Positions 22,271-35,770 of a stretch of DNA of 64,000 nucleotides are shown one piece after another. The notes below the pieces were generated by a model that saw nothing but the letters and a program-made list of their open reading frames with translations, searched no databases and was not told where the DNA came from. Each line of letters starts with the position of its first letter. The stretch's first letter is position 1. Made by a program: the position numbers and the translations under genes. Origin of the DNA: Cryptomeria japonica (Eukaryota; Streptophyta; Pinopsida; Cupressales; Cupressaceae); NCBI RefSeq assembly GCF_030272615.1, contig NC_081410.1, positions 146,849,349 through 146,913,348 on the forward strand, in the 5' to 3' direction.

Positions 22271-25200
22271 TCTTCTGTATGGTCTGACTGTTTGTGTTGT
22301 TTATCATTGATTTTTTCTATTTGGGTTTTTTGGTTTTATTTATGTGGTAAAAGAGGAAGAGGCAGGACAGAGGAAGCAGCTGATGGAGTTAAAATTCTTC
22401 TTCTTTCAGGTATTTCTTCTTACAGATTGTCTTTATTATAGGATATAATGGATTGTTTATCTTATCGAATAAAAAGGTATTGATGATTATTAAGTTGATA
22501 GAATCGATAAACCCTGATTTATTTAGCTCAATGTCTTTATTATAAGATATAATGGATTGCTTATCTTATGATATGGAAAGTATTACTAATTAGCTTATTA
22601 TATTGAGAAAAAAAAATTAAGATTTTATACCCTTGAATCTATAAACCCTAGTTTATTTAGCCTAGTGCCTCTATGAAATTGATTCCAGAATGCACTTACC
22701 CAAACTTTGTTTATTTATAATTATGCAAAATAATTCTCGAAAAACTCCAATAGAAGACCGTATGGCTAGGGTTTGTGTGTACATTATTTTCTGTTTTAGA
22801 TGATGTTTTTACCTAGTGAATATATTTGTTGTCAATTTGTATATGCTCATCATCTGCATTATGCTTACACTTTAACAAGAAAAATATGTTAAACATTTTA
22901 AAAAATCGGCATGACATTGCAATGCTAATTTAGCCCGGGAATCGTGAGCCTTGTTATTACCCGAAGGCCTGGCAACAACACTGTAATGCGTCTACCCCTG
23001 GTATGGACATAGAAAGAAAGCATCATATTAGATGTTGTTGTGAAACCCACCTGGCCAAATAGAAGGATAATTTATGTTGTATTTTGCAGCATCCAAGGTC
23101 CAACCATAGCTGTAGTTGAACTATTATGGAAGTCATTGTATGAAAGGCAAATCATAGTATCATAATGTTGATGTGGGTCTAGTAATTCATGGCCACTTGC
23201 CCGAAATGAAGGATAATTGTTGCTTTAGGGAGCATAAAAAGGATCAGGATCATTAAGAAAATTATCACTCACTGTATGAGCTGAATTGCTGAATAATATT
23301 GTATTATGGCGATTTTAGGGTTTTGAAGTTAGTAAAAGAGAATGAAGGATCATTAATAAAATCATCAGACTCAGTGTATGAGTTGATTTGTTGTGCAATA
23401 CCAAGAGATGTCCCCCATAGTGAGGGGAGTCCTTGGAGTCTCCATTTTTTCTAAAAAGAGGGATGGAGTAGAGATGTCCATGGGATGTCCCTAAATTTTC
23501 AGGAAAAAAGGATTTCTTTCACCTCTCACCTTGAAACCTCCCCCACTCAGGAAATGGCAGAAAAGCCCTAGGGAACACATCCTTGGGGAACAATTTCTCA
23601 TACCCATGTTGTATGCTAGATAATTGCTATAACAATAGGTCCATGAGGTCCATGAGGATAAATGCTCAACATCCTTTTTTTCTAATAAAATGACTTGAAG
23701 TCACTGGAAAATATATTTATTGTTTGGTCTGGGAGACAAGAAGTCTTGCGGTATTATTTTTCTCGTACTCATTCAAAATCGTAGACATTTGAATATAAAA
23801 TATTTTAAGTTGTGAGATATGTCTATATAAGAAAAAAAGATGCAAATCAACATTAAATTTGCGACGTCAACATTGCAAAACAAACTGATTTCATAAGTTA
23901 CGACATCAAAAAATAGATTCCCAAAAAAATAGGCTACTTCATTTCAAAAACTTGCTCTTCTTTCAACACCTTTATATCCAGAATTTTTTTTTTATTTTAA
24001 ACTATGACCTGCTCTCCAATAGCAAGTAAAATAAAATTAAGATCAATTCCAAAAAGACTAAAATCTCTCACTTTGCTCAATAAATAGGCCTATTTATTTG
24101 GTAACCATGATACATAAGAAAAAAAAAATAGTTTCTGATCTTCACAGGTTTATTCCAGTATAAACAATTAGAATATAGCATTCCTATGATATACAATCAA
24201 TTCTTGAATTTTTTTTATAGTACATTATCTTTTAGAATCTGGGTAACCTTTTTACATATTAAAAGAACGAAAAAACAGGGGAATCCATTTGTCCAGATAC
24301 ATAAAACCTGGAGAAATGGTTCGAAAACAAAGTTTCTCACAATTATAACGAAAAAAAAAAAAAGGACACCGTTTCTAATATTTGTACCACATATGACATA
24401 CACAAGAAAATGAATCAGAAAACATCACACCCATACAGAATCAGCTCGAAGGTATTCTTTTTCCATTTTTTAATTGGATACAAAAAGACCGTGTCCAAAT
24501 GGATTAAACCTCTAAATTGTTTGGTAACACTAAGTTTTTCTTTGATAAGTTCTGTAGTGTATGATCCGCAAAATGATCATGTGGAGTATGGCATATAGAT
24601 CAAAATCAATACCTCTTAGCTAAGTCACAAGGTTTGAATTTGAATTCGAATTGGACAGCCATGAAATTCGGATGAAATTCGACAAGGGAAAAATTTGAAA
24701 AAAAAGTCTGATAAAATTCACTTTCTATAATTTTGTTTATTTTTAAATATATGTATATTTCTAATAAATTATCAGAATAGCGACCCTTGTTGGAGAAAAT
24801 CCGAGGGCGACCCAGCAGTTGCAGACACTCATGACCCAATAGATACAAAGCATATACAAAGAATACCCACGACCAGCTGAGTTGTGTTTAGAGGCGGATA
24901 GCAGTGCTTTATAGAGGAAATTCGATTAAATTCGATTTTTTTTTAATAGAAGTTTGAAATTCGATTAAATTCGAATGTCATCCATGAAAATTGCCGTATC
25001 CTGTGACTTAGCCTCTTAGGTTATGTAGGTCAAAATTTACCCGTCCATGTATTTTTTCTATATGCTTATTCTACTTATTCAAATTCCATGTAATATATGG
25101 TCCAATTTCCCATTGAGAATTACATCTGAATTACCACTATGGGACTGGTAATGATGGCTAATGCATGGCTGTTTAACATTTATCACAATTACAATTTCAG

Positions 25201-26304
25201 AATTTAACTACATGTCGTTCCTAACTTCTGAAAAGCTCATCTTACATCTATTTTTATGAATATTCATCTATTATACAATATTCCTAATCATGTTCAACAC
25301 TTATGCTTATTAGTCACTTTTGAGTCGATTCAGTGCAGTGTATGCTGAGATTTATTTATTCCCTGTTTCTCACCCTGACATTCTTATACTCAAATTCTAT
25401 TAAAATTATAACAGATTCTAAGGATTTATATATTATTAATACTTATTCCGTCATCCTTAATTATAGATTTTTAACAAGTAAAGCTAATCTTGCTAAATAG
25501 AAAGAGCTTGCCACCTGCACTTGAACCTTGTTTATATTGATAATAGGTAAAAGGGACACAACTAAATGCACCTAAACCACTTATACCAACCTCACATATT
25601 TGTTTCATGAAGCTAATTTGTTTACCCACAAGATCCTGCCAAAATTGGGTGATTTGGAACAACCAACAACTGATATTCTGAGAAAGCATTTACTGAGAAC
25701 GAGCACAGCTTGGATTCAATTTTCTGAGTAGAACACGCACAATACTGAGTGAGGCTGCTACCTGTAATAGGCTGGTGATGCAATGTGCATCTCTATAGAA
25801 CAATGCATGCTCTTCACAAGATTACAAGAGTGAAGGCATCATGTTAGACAATAGCCCACTCTTCAATATCATCAATAGCAATACCATCCTAATTGTGAAT
25901 TGTTCTGCAATGCTTTTGTTGTCTCCCTTAATTGTACTTTTGCTAGCCTGTGTCATCAATATGCATGGTGGCTCTCATGATTGCTCATGATACACGTCCA
26001 AGAATGTTCATTCTTCTTCGTCACTTACATTATTTAATAATGCTATACTTTAATGTAGATGCAACTAGGATGATGGCTCCATTAGTTTCAAAAATATTGT
26101 AGGCTGCAGGCTGTATTACATGTAATTGGAAAATGATATTGTTATTAAAATATATTTTGTTAGGTAAGTTTTAATTGGTTGTTAGACGTAATGATCATGA
26201 TATTGATTCATGTTACTTTTCCTTGGGAATGAATGTTTTGATTTGTTTTCGTTTCTAATAGATTGACTTGTACTCGTTTTTATATTCTTGCAGATGAGAT
26301 TCTC

Positions 26305-26880
26305 AAGAAAATGCTGGAAGGTAAATTTAGGCTTCTCTTTTTTCTTGAGCTTTTCTCTTCTTTTTTTTAAGTTTTGAATTTTTTAAGTAGTGTCATTATT
26401 TTAAATCACAAACATATTCAGGTCATTATGTCGTATTGTATTCTTTATTTTATGTATTTCTAATCAAGTTGTGAAATGTTGACTGATATTTAAAAGAATT
26501 TGTAGCTATCAAGATTGTAAATGGATCGATATAATATAGAGAAGCTGAAATAATTGAAGTTGATGCGCTTGGTGTTGTTGGCACGAAAGAAAAAAGAGGC
26601 CCGATATGTACAGGTTTTTGATGTTCTGATGACCATTTTTTATTGCAAAAATTTCAGAAAAATGCTAGAAAGTAAATTTAGGCTTGTAGTTCTCCTTTTT
26701 CTCTTTGATTTTCTCTCTTTTTTAAGTTTTAAAAATTTATTTAACACTATTTTAGATCACAGACATGTTCAGGTAATTATGTTCCAATGTATTCTTTATT
26801 TTAAGTACTTCTAGTCAAGCTGTAAAATATCAATTGACAATTAAGAGAATTTGTAGCTATCAGAATTGTCTGTGGGTTGA
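26305..26880. repeat. Diverged tandem duplication, about 350-bp offset
   Basis: A segment with AAATGCTGGAAGGTAAATTTAGG, CATTCAGG or similar and TTTGTAGCTATCA occurs twice, about 345 bp apart, with many substitutions and indels. No function is evident. Confidence 0.75.
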
Positions 26881-28917
26881 TACAATACAGAAAAACTGAA
26901 ATCATCGAAATTGTCAGATTTAGAATAATTGATTGAGTGACTTGCCTGGTAATTTATTACATTGTGGTATTCTTTCTCTTCTCTCTAAAAGATGCCATCT
27001 ACACATCCATTTTGATAACATATAGATGGAAAATCATTTTTTTTCCTTTCCCACCTAATAATGAAAAAAAATTAGAATAATGTAAACTCTGTCATGCTGC
27101 CACCGTGCCACATAGCTGTAAGTTGTCCCTAGATCAATGTCAATAGCCTTATCTTTGTCAGTTCTGCCAATGTAAGAAGAAAATTAAAAAAATATTTCAG
27201 ATTTTGATTTGCCTAGGGAAGTGTTGTTATTAATTCCAAAATGAATATTTTTTAAGAACAGACTGTGACCTTAGCATATTGCAAAAACCTTCTATTAATC
27301 ACACCCCTGTTTTCCCATTAGCCATCATATTGCAAAAACATTTAATTAGTTGGCAACTGAAGGTAATTGCAATAGACAAGCAATAAAAATAAATAAATAT
27401 AAAACTATAATATCTTTAAGCAAGATCTTGATGAAATAAGTGACATTAACGTTTCAACATTGTATTTCATTCAGTGTATTGAAATTTAAAGTTTATATGC
27501 TTTTAGTTATATAAACAACGAAAAATTTGATATAGATAAACATTAAATGACAGACAATTACCAAAATATATTACTCTTTTCTCACCTTGTAGAACATGGT
27601 AGAAATCAAATAATTTACACTTCAAAAAAAAACTTAAATATTTCTACTTTGTGATTTATCACTTATATAATAATCTGGGAGTCTTCATGCTTGGAACAAA
27701 TTTCTGCCTGGATGAATCTGATGACATTTTAAATTTAATTTTCTAGATAGATAGAGATTTACCTACATTATCTATATTTTACTATATTTATATTGGTTGC
27801 ATTTTGATGATTGATTTATGGCTAAATTGGTAATGATTAGCTGGCAGGGTTATACAAAATTCAAGTAGATAGTGCAAGCACACACGACCCCTCCCATTGA
27901 CCTCAATGTAAAATATTGACTCTTATTGTGGATTAGCAGCCTGCTGCTCTTGGAACAGGCCTAGGCCTGTGCCTATAACCAAGCAAGGATTCTAAAGAGG
28001 CCTAAGCAGCTTTTTCAGTTAATAAGAATGAAGTTGTTAGTATAGACTGTGATTGGTCATTTTTCATTTTTTTAGTAATTATTTGATCAATTACATTGAT
28101 CTAGCTTTGTAATATGTAAAAAAACAATGTTTAATAAAAGAAAGTTATTGGTTGGAAGGGGTTAAAAACCTCTTTCGAAGACTGAAGGGAATGGTCATTG
28201 GCCATAGCCATTTCTTGAAGTCGCGTATTTTTTTGACAACTTAAAGAATGGTCAATAGGCCAAGGCCATTCTTTAAGGTATGTCTCATGTCCTTTGCATT
28301 TTTTTTTGTTAATGTTTTATTTTTTAAGAATTTATTAATTTTCATTTTTAACATTAAAGTTACAAATCACGATTCCATAAATAAATTTATCATTTATGAA
28401 TCACAAGTCACTCAATAAAATGGTTTATAGTGGACAATCATAAATCATCATTATGTAACCAACATGGCATAAGTATACCACCATAATAGTTAGTGTGTTA
28501 AACAAAAAAATTGTATGTTTTCACCATCACATATTAACATTGTTCATAATGGACAATCATAAATTACCTTTCCAAAAATAACATTTAAAACACAATCATG
28601 TGAATTCATTTACGACATTAATAATAAAAACTATTGCAAATGACTATAACTTCTTCAAAATAATAAAACATTACACATGTAAACATTATTGCAAATAACT
28701 AAAACTTCTTGCGCATAATAAAGTAAATCACTAAAAATGTGCTAAAAATGTGCTATTTGACCATTATTGCAACACTACATAATTTTGACTATCAATAAAG
28801 TTAACTATTAAAAAATATTTGACCATCACTAAAGATTAAAAAAAAACATTTTCATTAATGCACCACAACAAACTGTGAAATATGACAATTTGACATGTAA
28901 AGAATATAAAATAAAAA

Positions 28918-29000
28918 ACGTGGTGTTGTGTTATGTTGTTTTGGGTGATGTTGTGCTGTGTTGTTTTGTGTGATGTTGTGTTGCGTTGTGTTGTGTTTGT
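28918..29000. repeat. GT-rich microsatellite
   Basis: Irregular repeats of TGTTG and TGATGTTGTG. The reading frame on the minus strand here is low complexity (Thr, Gln, Asn, His) and is not a gene. Confidence 0.85.
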
Positions 29001-29454
29001 CTTAGGTCCATTAGGAGAGGCCATACAAGCTTCCACCTTCACGTGGTTGGCCTTGTTAGTAGAGAATGTGTGAATAAATATTCTTGAAGCTAAGAGAAGC
29101 TTGTTTTTAAACATTTATTTATGGTGAGATTTTAAAAATCAAAAAATTGTGATTGTAAAGGTGAAATTTTAGATAATTAAATTATTACCAAATCGAGTAG
29201 TATTTAGTTAGTTATTATAGTTATATAACAAGATAACTCAAGAATTTTTTAAATGTTCATAATTTGAGGTTTTTACAATAAGAATAATTCATTAAATATG
29301 CCACTAAAAAAGATAACTTTTTCATAATAGTTTTAATTATAAAAAAAATTCTTATAATTTTAAATTTTGTTTAAAAGTCTATGTATTGTTGGTGAATTTA
29401 ATTTTAGAATAATCAAATAAATCTTCTCACTTTTAAAACTAGACCATGAATTAT

Positions 29455-29905
29455 ATAAGTATTATAAAACTAGACCCTAGCCCTAGGCATGATGTAAATC
29501 CTAATACTAAAATTATTTAAACCATTTTGTAAAACTAGACCCTAACCCTAGCCTTACCATAATTCTAACCCTAAACTTGATCGTATCCCAAACCCTAATG
29601 GATATGGTCAAGTCTAGGGTTAGAATTATGGCTATAGTTTGGGTTTAGGGTAAAGTTTAGGATTAAGGTCGTTAGGGTTTAGTGTGTTATAGTTATGGTG
29701 TACATAATGGCTAGGCTTAGGTTTAGAGTTAGTGTTAAGTTTAGGGTTCTATTTATCTCATGGTTAGGGTTAGGATTAGGATTATAGGGTAAGCGCTTAG
29801 GATTATTGTTAAGGTTAGCACTTACGATTATGGTTAGGGTTAGGGTTTACAAAATGTTCAGGGTTATGGTTTGAGTTATGGGTTAAGGTTTACAACATGT
29901 TCAGG
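29455..29905. repeat. Degenerate telomere-like repeats at arm/loop boundary
   Basis: CCCTAACCCTAG-like units on the plus strand at 29465-29600 switch to GGTTAGGGTTAGG and TTTAGGG-like units at 29620-29905. The plant telomere unit is TTTAGGG; here it is interspersed and decayed. The two halves are in opposite orientation, and the block ends at the inner edge of the right arm. Confidence 0.75.
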
Positions 29906-32900
29906 GTTATGGATTGATGATATTGAAGAGTAGGATATTGTTTAACATGATGCCTTCACTCTTGTAATCTTGTGATGATGCCTTCACTCTTGTAATCTTG
30001 TGAAGTGCATGCATTGTTCTATAGAGATGTACATTGCATCACCAACCTATTAGAGGTAGCAGCCACACTCGGTATTGTGTATGTTCTACTCATAAAATTG
30101 AATCCAAGTTGTGCTCGTTCTCAGTAAATGCTTTCTCAAAATATCAATTGTTAGTTGTTACAAATCACCCAATCTTGGCAGGATCTTGTGTGTAAACAAA
30201 TTAGCTCCGTGAAACAAATATGTGAGGTTGGTATAAGTGGTTTAGGTGCATTTAGATGTGTCCCTTTTACCTATTATCAATATAAACAAGGTTCAAGTGC
30301 AGGTGGCAAGTTCTTTCTATTTAGAAAGATTAGCTTTACATGTCGTTAAAAATCTAGCATTAAGGATGACAGAATAAGTATAATAATATATAAATCCTTA
30401 AAATCTGTTATAATTTTAATAGAATTTGAGTATAAGAATGCCAGGGTGAGAAACACTGAATAAATAAATCTCAGCATACACTACACTGAATCGACTCAAA
30501 AGTGACTAATAAGCATAAGTGATGAACATGATTGGGAATATTGTATAATAGATGAATATTCATAAAAATAGAGATGTAAGATTAGCTTTTCAGAAGTTAT
30601 GAATGACATGTAGCCAAATTCTGAAATTGTAATTGTGATAAATGTTAAACAGCCATGCATTAGCCATCATTATGAGTCCCATAATGGTAATTCAGATGTA
30701 ATTCTCAATGGAAAATTGGACCATATATTACATGGAATTTGGAGAAGTAGAATAAGCATAAAGAAAAATTTAGTATCTCACTTATCATAGAGAATTTATT
30801 ATTACCAAACTATTTAGAGGTTTAATTGATTTGGGCGGTCTTTTTGTATGCAATTAAAAAATGGGAAAATAATTCCCTTCAAGCTGATTATGTATGGGTG
30901 TGTTGTTTTTTGATTCATTTTCTTGTATATGGCATATGTGGTACATATATTAGAAACGGTTTTCTTTTTCTTTTCTTCATTATAATTGTGAGAAACAAGA
31001 AACTTTGTTCTGGAACCATTTTTCTAGTTTTATCCATCTAGACATATGGATTTCCCTGTTTTTCATTCTTTTAATATGTAAAAAGGTACCCGAATTCTAA
31101 AAGACAATGTGCTATAAAAAATTTTCACAAATTGATTGTATATCATAGGAATGCTATATTCTAATTGTTTATACTAGAAATAATGTTGTGAAGACCAAAA
31201 ACTTTTTTTATTTTCTTATATGTTATGGTTACCAAATAAAAATACCAATTTATTGAGCCAAGTGAGAGATTTTAGTTTTCTTGTAATTGATCTTAATTTT
31301 ATTTTAGTTGCTATTGAATTCGTGCATATTGGAGAGAAGGTCATTGTTTAAAATTTTTTAAAAAAATTCTGGAAATAAACATGTTGAAAGAAGAACAAGT
31401 TTTTGAAATTAAGTAACCTAGTTTTTTGGGATTCTATTTTTTTATGTCGTAATCTATGGAATTAGTTTTTTTTTGCAATGTTGATGCAAAATATTTCATG
31501 TTGACTTACATCTGCAAGATGTCGTTCTTCCTGTAAAGCCTCTTTCAGTGTATTTGTACAGTTTTATCTATTTCATATATGTTTGGTAGTTTTTCAATGC
31601 ATTTGTAATAATCTTTTTTTCTTATATAGACATATCTCACAACTAAAAATATTTTATATTCAAATGTCTACGATTTTTAATGAGTACAGACAAAAAGAAT
31701 ACCGCAAGATTTCGGGTCTCCTAGACCAGACAATAAATATATTTTCCAATAACTTCAAGTCATTTTATTAGAAAAAAAGGATGTTGAGCATTTATCCTCA
31801 TGGACCTATTGTTATAGCAATTATCTAGCATGCAACATGGGTATGAGAAATCATTCCCCAAGGATGTGTTCCCTAGGGCTTTTCTACCATTTCCTAAGTG
31901 GGGGAGGTTTCAAGGTGAGAGGTGAAAGAAATCCTTTTTCCTAAAAATTTAGGGACATCCCATGGACATCTCTACTCCATCCCTCTTTTTCAGAAAACTT
32001 GGAGACTCTCAAGGACTCCCTCTCACTATGGAAGACATCTATTGGGAATGTCGACTAAAGACGGGCCTTCAGGGGGATGCCAAGACATTCCAGGGACATC
32101 CTGACATCCCCTGTAGACTCACACTTTCTAAACATGAAAAAATATATACACACTTTTTTCTTAAAATCCTAAATTATGAAAATAACAGTATTGCACAGCG
32201 AATCAGCTCATACACTGAGTATGATGATTTTATTAATTATCCTTCATTCTCTTTTACTAACTTCAAAACCCTAAAATCGCCATAATACAATATTATTCAG
32301 CAATTCAGCTCATATAGTGAGTGATAATTTTCTTAATGATCCTGATCCTTTTTATGCTCCCTAAAGCAACAATTATCCTTCATTTCGGGCAAGTGGCCAT
32401 GAATTACTAGACCCACATCTACATTATGATACTATGATTTGCCTTTCATACAATGACTTCCATAATAGTTCAACTATAGCTATGGTTGGACCTTGGCTGC
32501 TGCAAAATACAACATAAATTATCCTTCTATTTGGCCAGATGGGTTTCACAACAACATCTAATATGATGCTTTCTTTCTATGTCCATACGAGGGGTAGATG
32601 CATTACAGTGTTGTTGCCAGGCCTTCAAGTAATAACAAGGCTCACGATTCTCGGGCTAAATTAGCATTGCAATGTCATGCCGATTTTTCAAAATGTTTAA
32701 CATATTTTTCTTGTTAAAGTGTAAGCATACTGCAGATGATGAGCAGATACAAATCGACAACAAATATATTCACTAGGTAAAAACATCATCTAAAAACAGA
32801 AAATAATGTACACACAAACCCTAGCCATACAGTCTTCTATTAGGTTTTTTCGAAAATTATATTGCATAATTATAAATAAGCAAAGTTTGGTTAAGTACAT

Positions 32901-33921
32901 TTTGGGATCAACTTCATAGAAGCATTAGGATAATAAACCAGGGTTTATAGATTCAAGGGTAGAACATCTTAATTTTAATTTTTTTATCAATATAATCAGC
33001 TAATTAGTAATACTTTCCATATCATAAGATAAGGAATCCATTATATCTTATAATAAAGACATTGAGCTAAATAATTCAGGGTTTATAGATTCTATCACCT
33101 TAATAATCATCAATACCTTTTTATTTCGTAAGATAAACAATCCATTATATCTTATAATATAGACAATCTGTAAGAAGAAATACCTAAAAGAAGAAGAATT
33201 TTAACTCCATCAGCTGCGGCTTCCTCTGTCCTGCCTCTTCCTCTTTTACCACATAAATAAAACCAAAAAACCCAAATAGAAAAAATCAATGATAAACAAC
33301 ACAAACAGACAGACCATATAGGACCAAAAAAATCAAAGGAAAATCACATGAATAGACACACACAAAAAATCAAAAGAAAATCACATGAAAAGACAGACCA
33401 AAAAATCACATGAATAGACACCAAAAAATCAAAAGAAAATCACATGAACAGACAGCTATACAAAAACCCCCAAAAATGAAAACTCCAAAGAAAATCAAAT
33501 ATTATGACAGAAACCCGAGAAAACAAAAGAAAAACATTCAAAAAAAGAAAAAACTATCTGTGTAAATGAATGAAAGAATTATTTATATTACCCTAATGTG
33601 CTTTTTAGCTTTACCCAGCTGTCAATCACAACGTTCAGAATTCAAAATGTCTTTACCGTTAGTCTCAGATATTTAGCTTTTCATTAATTAGAAATGTCTA
33701 ACAAACTAATTTTTTAATGAATAATTCCATTAAATTATTCGAGAATTATTTGATAAGCAAAGGGAATTATTTTTATTCATTAATTTTAGATTAATTTAAG
33801 CTTTTTTTTAAAATTTTTTTTTTACTAAAAGGGTAAAAACTTTATTGAGAAGAAAGACAAGCAATACAAAAAGAATCGGAGCCCCAAAGCCAAAGAGAAA
33901 AACTACCAACCCAGCCACAGA

Positions 33922-34449
33922 TCAACCAACTTCAAAGCAATCCATGTCCTCAGTGAAAATCTTCTGCAATTCCTGACAATAATCCCCAGAGAGATGCTCC
34001 CAACCTTCAACTTTCCAATCATTATCATGTTCTGAGGCCCACTTGGCAAACCAGTCAGCCACTCCATTCCATTCTCGAGGAATATGGATGAAGGACACTT
34101 GCTCCATTAAAGAGCTAATTTGGAGAATCTGTTGAACAATCCCTGCCAACTGCCACTGAATCCCACTCACCTTCTGATCAGACAACAAGTTAACAACAAT
34201 TTGTGAATCCGATTCACAAATCACCTTCCTACAACCCAGCGCCAAAGCCCGCTCAAGTGCATAAAGAATCACAAAACCCTCCATCAAATTATTAGACTGC
34301 CACCCTTTATGCACCGAAAAAAAGAACACAACCTCCCCCCTGCTATTCCTGCCAACACCACCTACTTCAACAGGGCCTGGGTTACCCCTAGATGAGCCAT
34401 CAATGTTAATCTTGATAAACTCATCCTGAGGGGGTATCCACCTCCCCAC
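33922..34449 (-). pseudogene. LINE ORF2 C-terminal RNase H
   Basis: 175 codons with the RNase H fold motifs: INIDGSSRGNPGP (D17), E57 in NNLMEGF, D81 in CESDSQIVV and D132 in GVADWFAKWASE. This is the plant-type RNase H at the C-terminus of L1-clade ORF2, which degrades the RNA template during target-primed reverse transcription. All four acidic residues are present. It is in the same frame as the zf-RVT piece (34965-34711) but cut off from it by stops. Confidence 0.92.
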
Positions 34450-34710
34450 CCTTTACACCTTCTTCATAGCCCGTCTACCTCTCCTAACACAAGCAGAGGC
34501 AAGAGACAACTCTTGCAGGCCAAGCCTACTCACAATATCTGCCTCATCTCTACCCAGTAGGAAATTCACCTCACATTTAGCTTCCACTGTCTCTCGAATC
34601 ATAGCAGTGATCCTATTCCAAACTTGTTAAACAAATAATTTGGCCTCACGAAAGATCCTCCTGTTCCTTTCGATCCAAATCTGCCATAGAATGAAGATGG
34701 GCCCAATATA

Positions 34711-34965
34711 CTAGACAGTCTGGAGGAAGGAGGACGGAATAGGAGGTCTGCCCAAACTGCTCCAAAACTCCACCAAAGAATCTACATGGACACAAGGATG
34801 CTTCCACACCCCCCACCAATAGTGCCAAATAAGCATAGAGAAGGGGCATCTGAAGAATAGGTGTGAGGAATCTTCCTCTTCGTTACCACACAAAATACAA
34901 ATAGAATGCCCCAAGAATCCCCGCTTGCGGATATTGTCCCAAGTTAGACATCTATTCCAAGCCAA
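34711..34965 (-). pseudogene. LINE ORF2 zf-RVT domain
   Basis: 84 codons with the zf-RVT pattern: TWDNIRKRGF, then SICILCGNEEEDSSHLFFRCPF with Cys-x2-Cys and His/Cys spacing, and the tryptophan pair WHYWW. This zinc-binding segment follows RT in plant LINEs. Confidence 0.9.
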
Positions 34966-35770
34966 AGTCTAGGCAAATCAGTTACACTTCGGCCAAGAAG
35001 CATTATTCCACACCTATTTCCACCAATTCACTTCTCTTCCCTCAAGTCTTCGGCTCAACAATTCCCAGTATCCACTAGCCACAGAAAAAAATGCCCTTAG
35101 AATTTGGAGACCAAGCAAGCCCATCCCTACCCTTAAGGGAGCTACAGTGTCTATTCACCAAAATGCCCTTCAACTCTGCACACTCTTCCTCCATCCCAAC
35201 CATCGGCCATTCATTAGGAGTCTTCCACCACTCCAAATCCAGCTGACCGCACCTATAGACAACCTTAAAGTCACTCACCCTTGACCATCCTGCTTCCAAA
35301 AACCTCTGGCCCAAGTTTCCAAGGTTAGGAAACTGATCAAGGATGGGAGGGTATCCATCCCAAGAATCATTCCAGAAAAGGACGTCTTCCCCCCTTCTAC
35401 AAATCCAAAAAAGCCCTGCCTTAATGAGAGAAGCCCCCCTCTTGAGAGTGTACCAGATCGATGAGCCCTTTTCTTCAAGCTGATATTTAGGGATTTCCTC
35501 CATTGGAATCCCCTGCATATATTTGTTGGCCAAAATCCTGGCCCAACCTCAATCCTGCTCAACACACCACCTCCAGTACAATTTAGCTGCAAGTGCTTCC
35601 CCATAAAGAATAGACTGCCTTAACCCAAGCCCCCCCGACTGCTTCGGGCTACACACCAAGTCCCAATTGACCAGACTCCATTTGGAAGAGGTGAGATTAC
35701 CTGCCCAGAAGAATTGCCTAGCCAAAGAGTCCAAACCCTTCAAGAACCACTTAGGAGCCACCTGAAGCAT
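34966..35770 (-). pseudogene. LINE ORF2 region between RT and zf-RVT
   Basis: Pieces 35770-35549 and 35533-35075 (one frame) carry the segment after the RT thumb: LDSLARQFFWAGN, WSLVNWDLVCSPKQSGGLGLR and FWNDSWDGYPPI, typical of plant LINE polyproteins. The frame differs from that of the RT above and zf-RVT below, so at least two frameshifts flank it. Confidence 0.88.

Larger units (their letters stand above)
17624..25876 (+). repeat. Left arm of giant inverted repeat
   Basis: About 8.25 kb whose reverse complement recurs at 29913-43851. Matching landmarks: 17640 with 43835; 18162 with 43327; 21327-21515 with 40391-40588; 21800-22100 with 40130-40040 plus 33800-33590; 22370 with 33240; 23470 with 31950; 25501-25860 with 30330-29930. 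By eye, the inner 350 bp are about 94% identical. The arm contains an extra solo LTR (19395-20584) and lacks the LINE of the other arm. No intact gene is seen. Short repeats with core TTCATGTGATTTT occur four times at 22150-22260. Confidence 0.93.
25877..29912. other. Loop between inverted-repeat arms, no gene seen
   Basis: About 4 kb of AT-rich, single-copy-looking DNA. It contains a diverged tandem duplication (26305-26520 and 26650-26880), a GT-rich microsatellite (28918-29000) and degenerate telomere-like repeats (29455-29905). No protein homology is recognised. Confidence 0.7.

Noticed and set aside
28836-29114. 92-codon minus frame with Thr/Gln/Asn/His repeats.
   Set aside because: It is the translation of a GT microsatellite.
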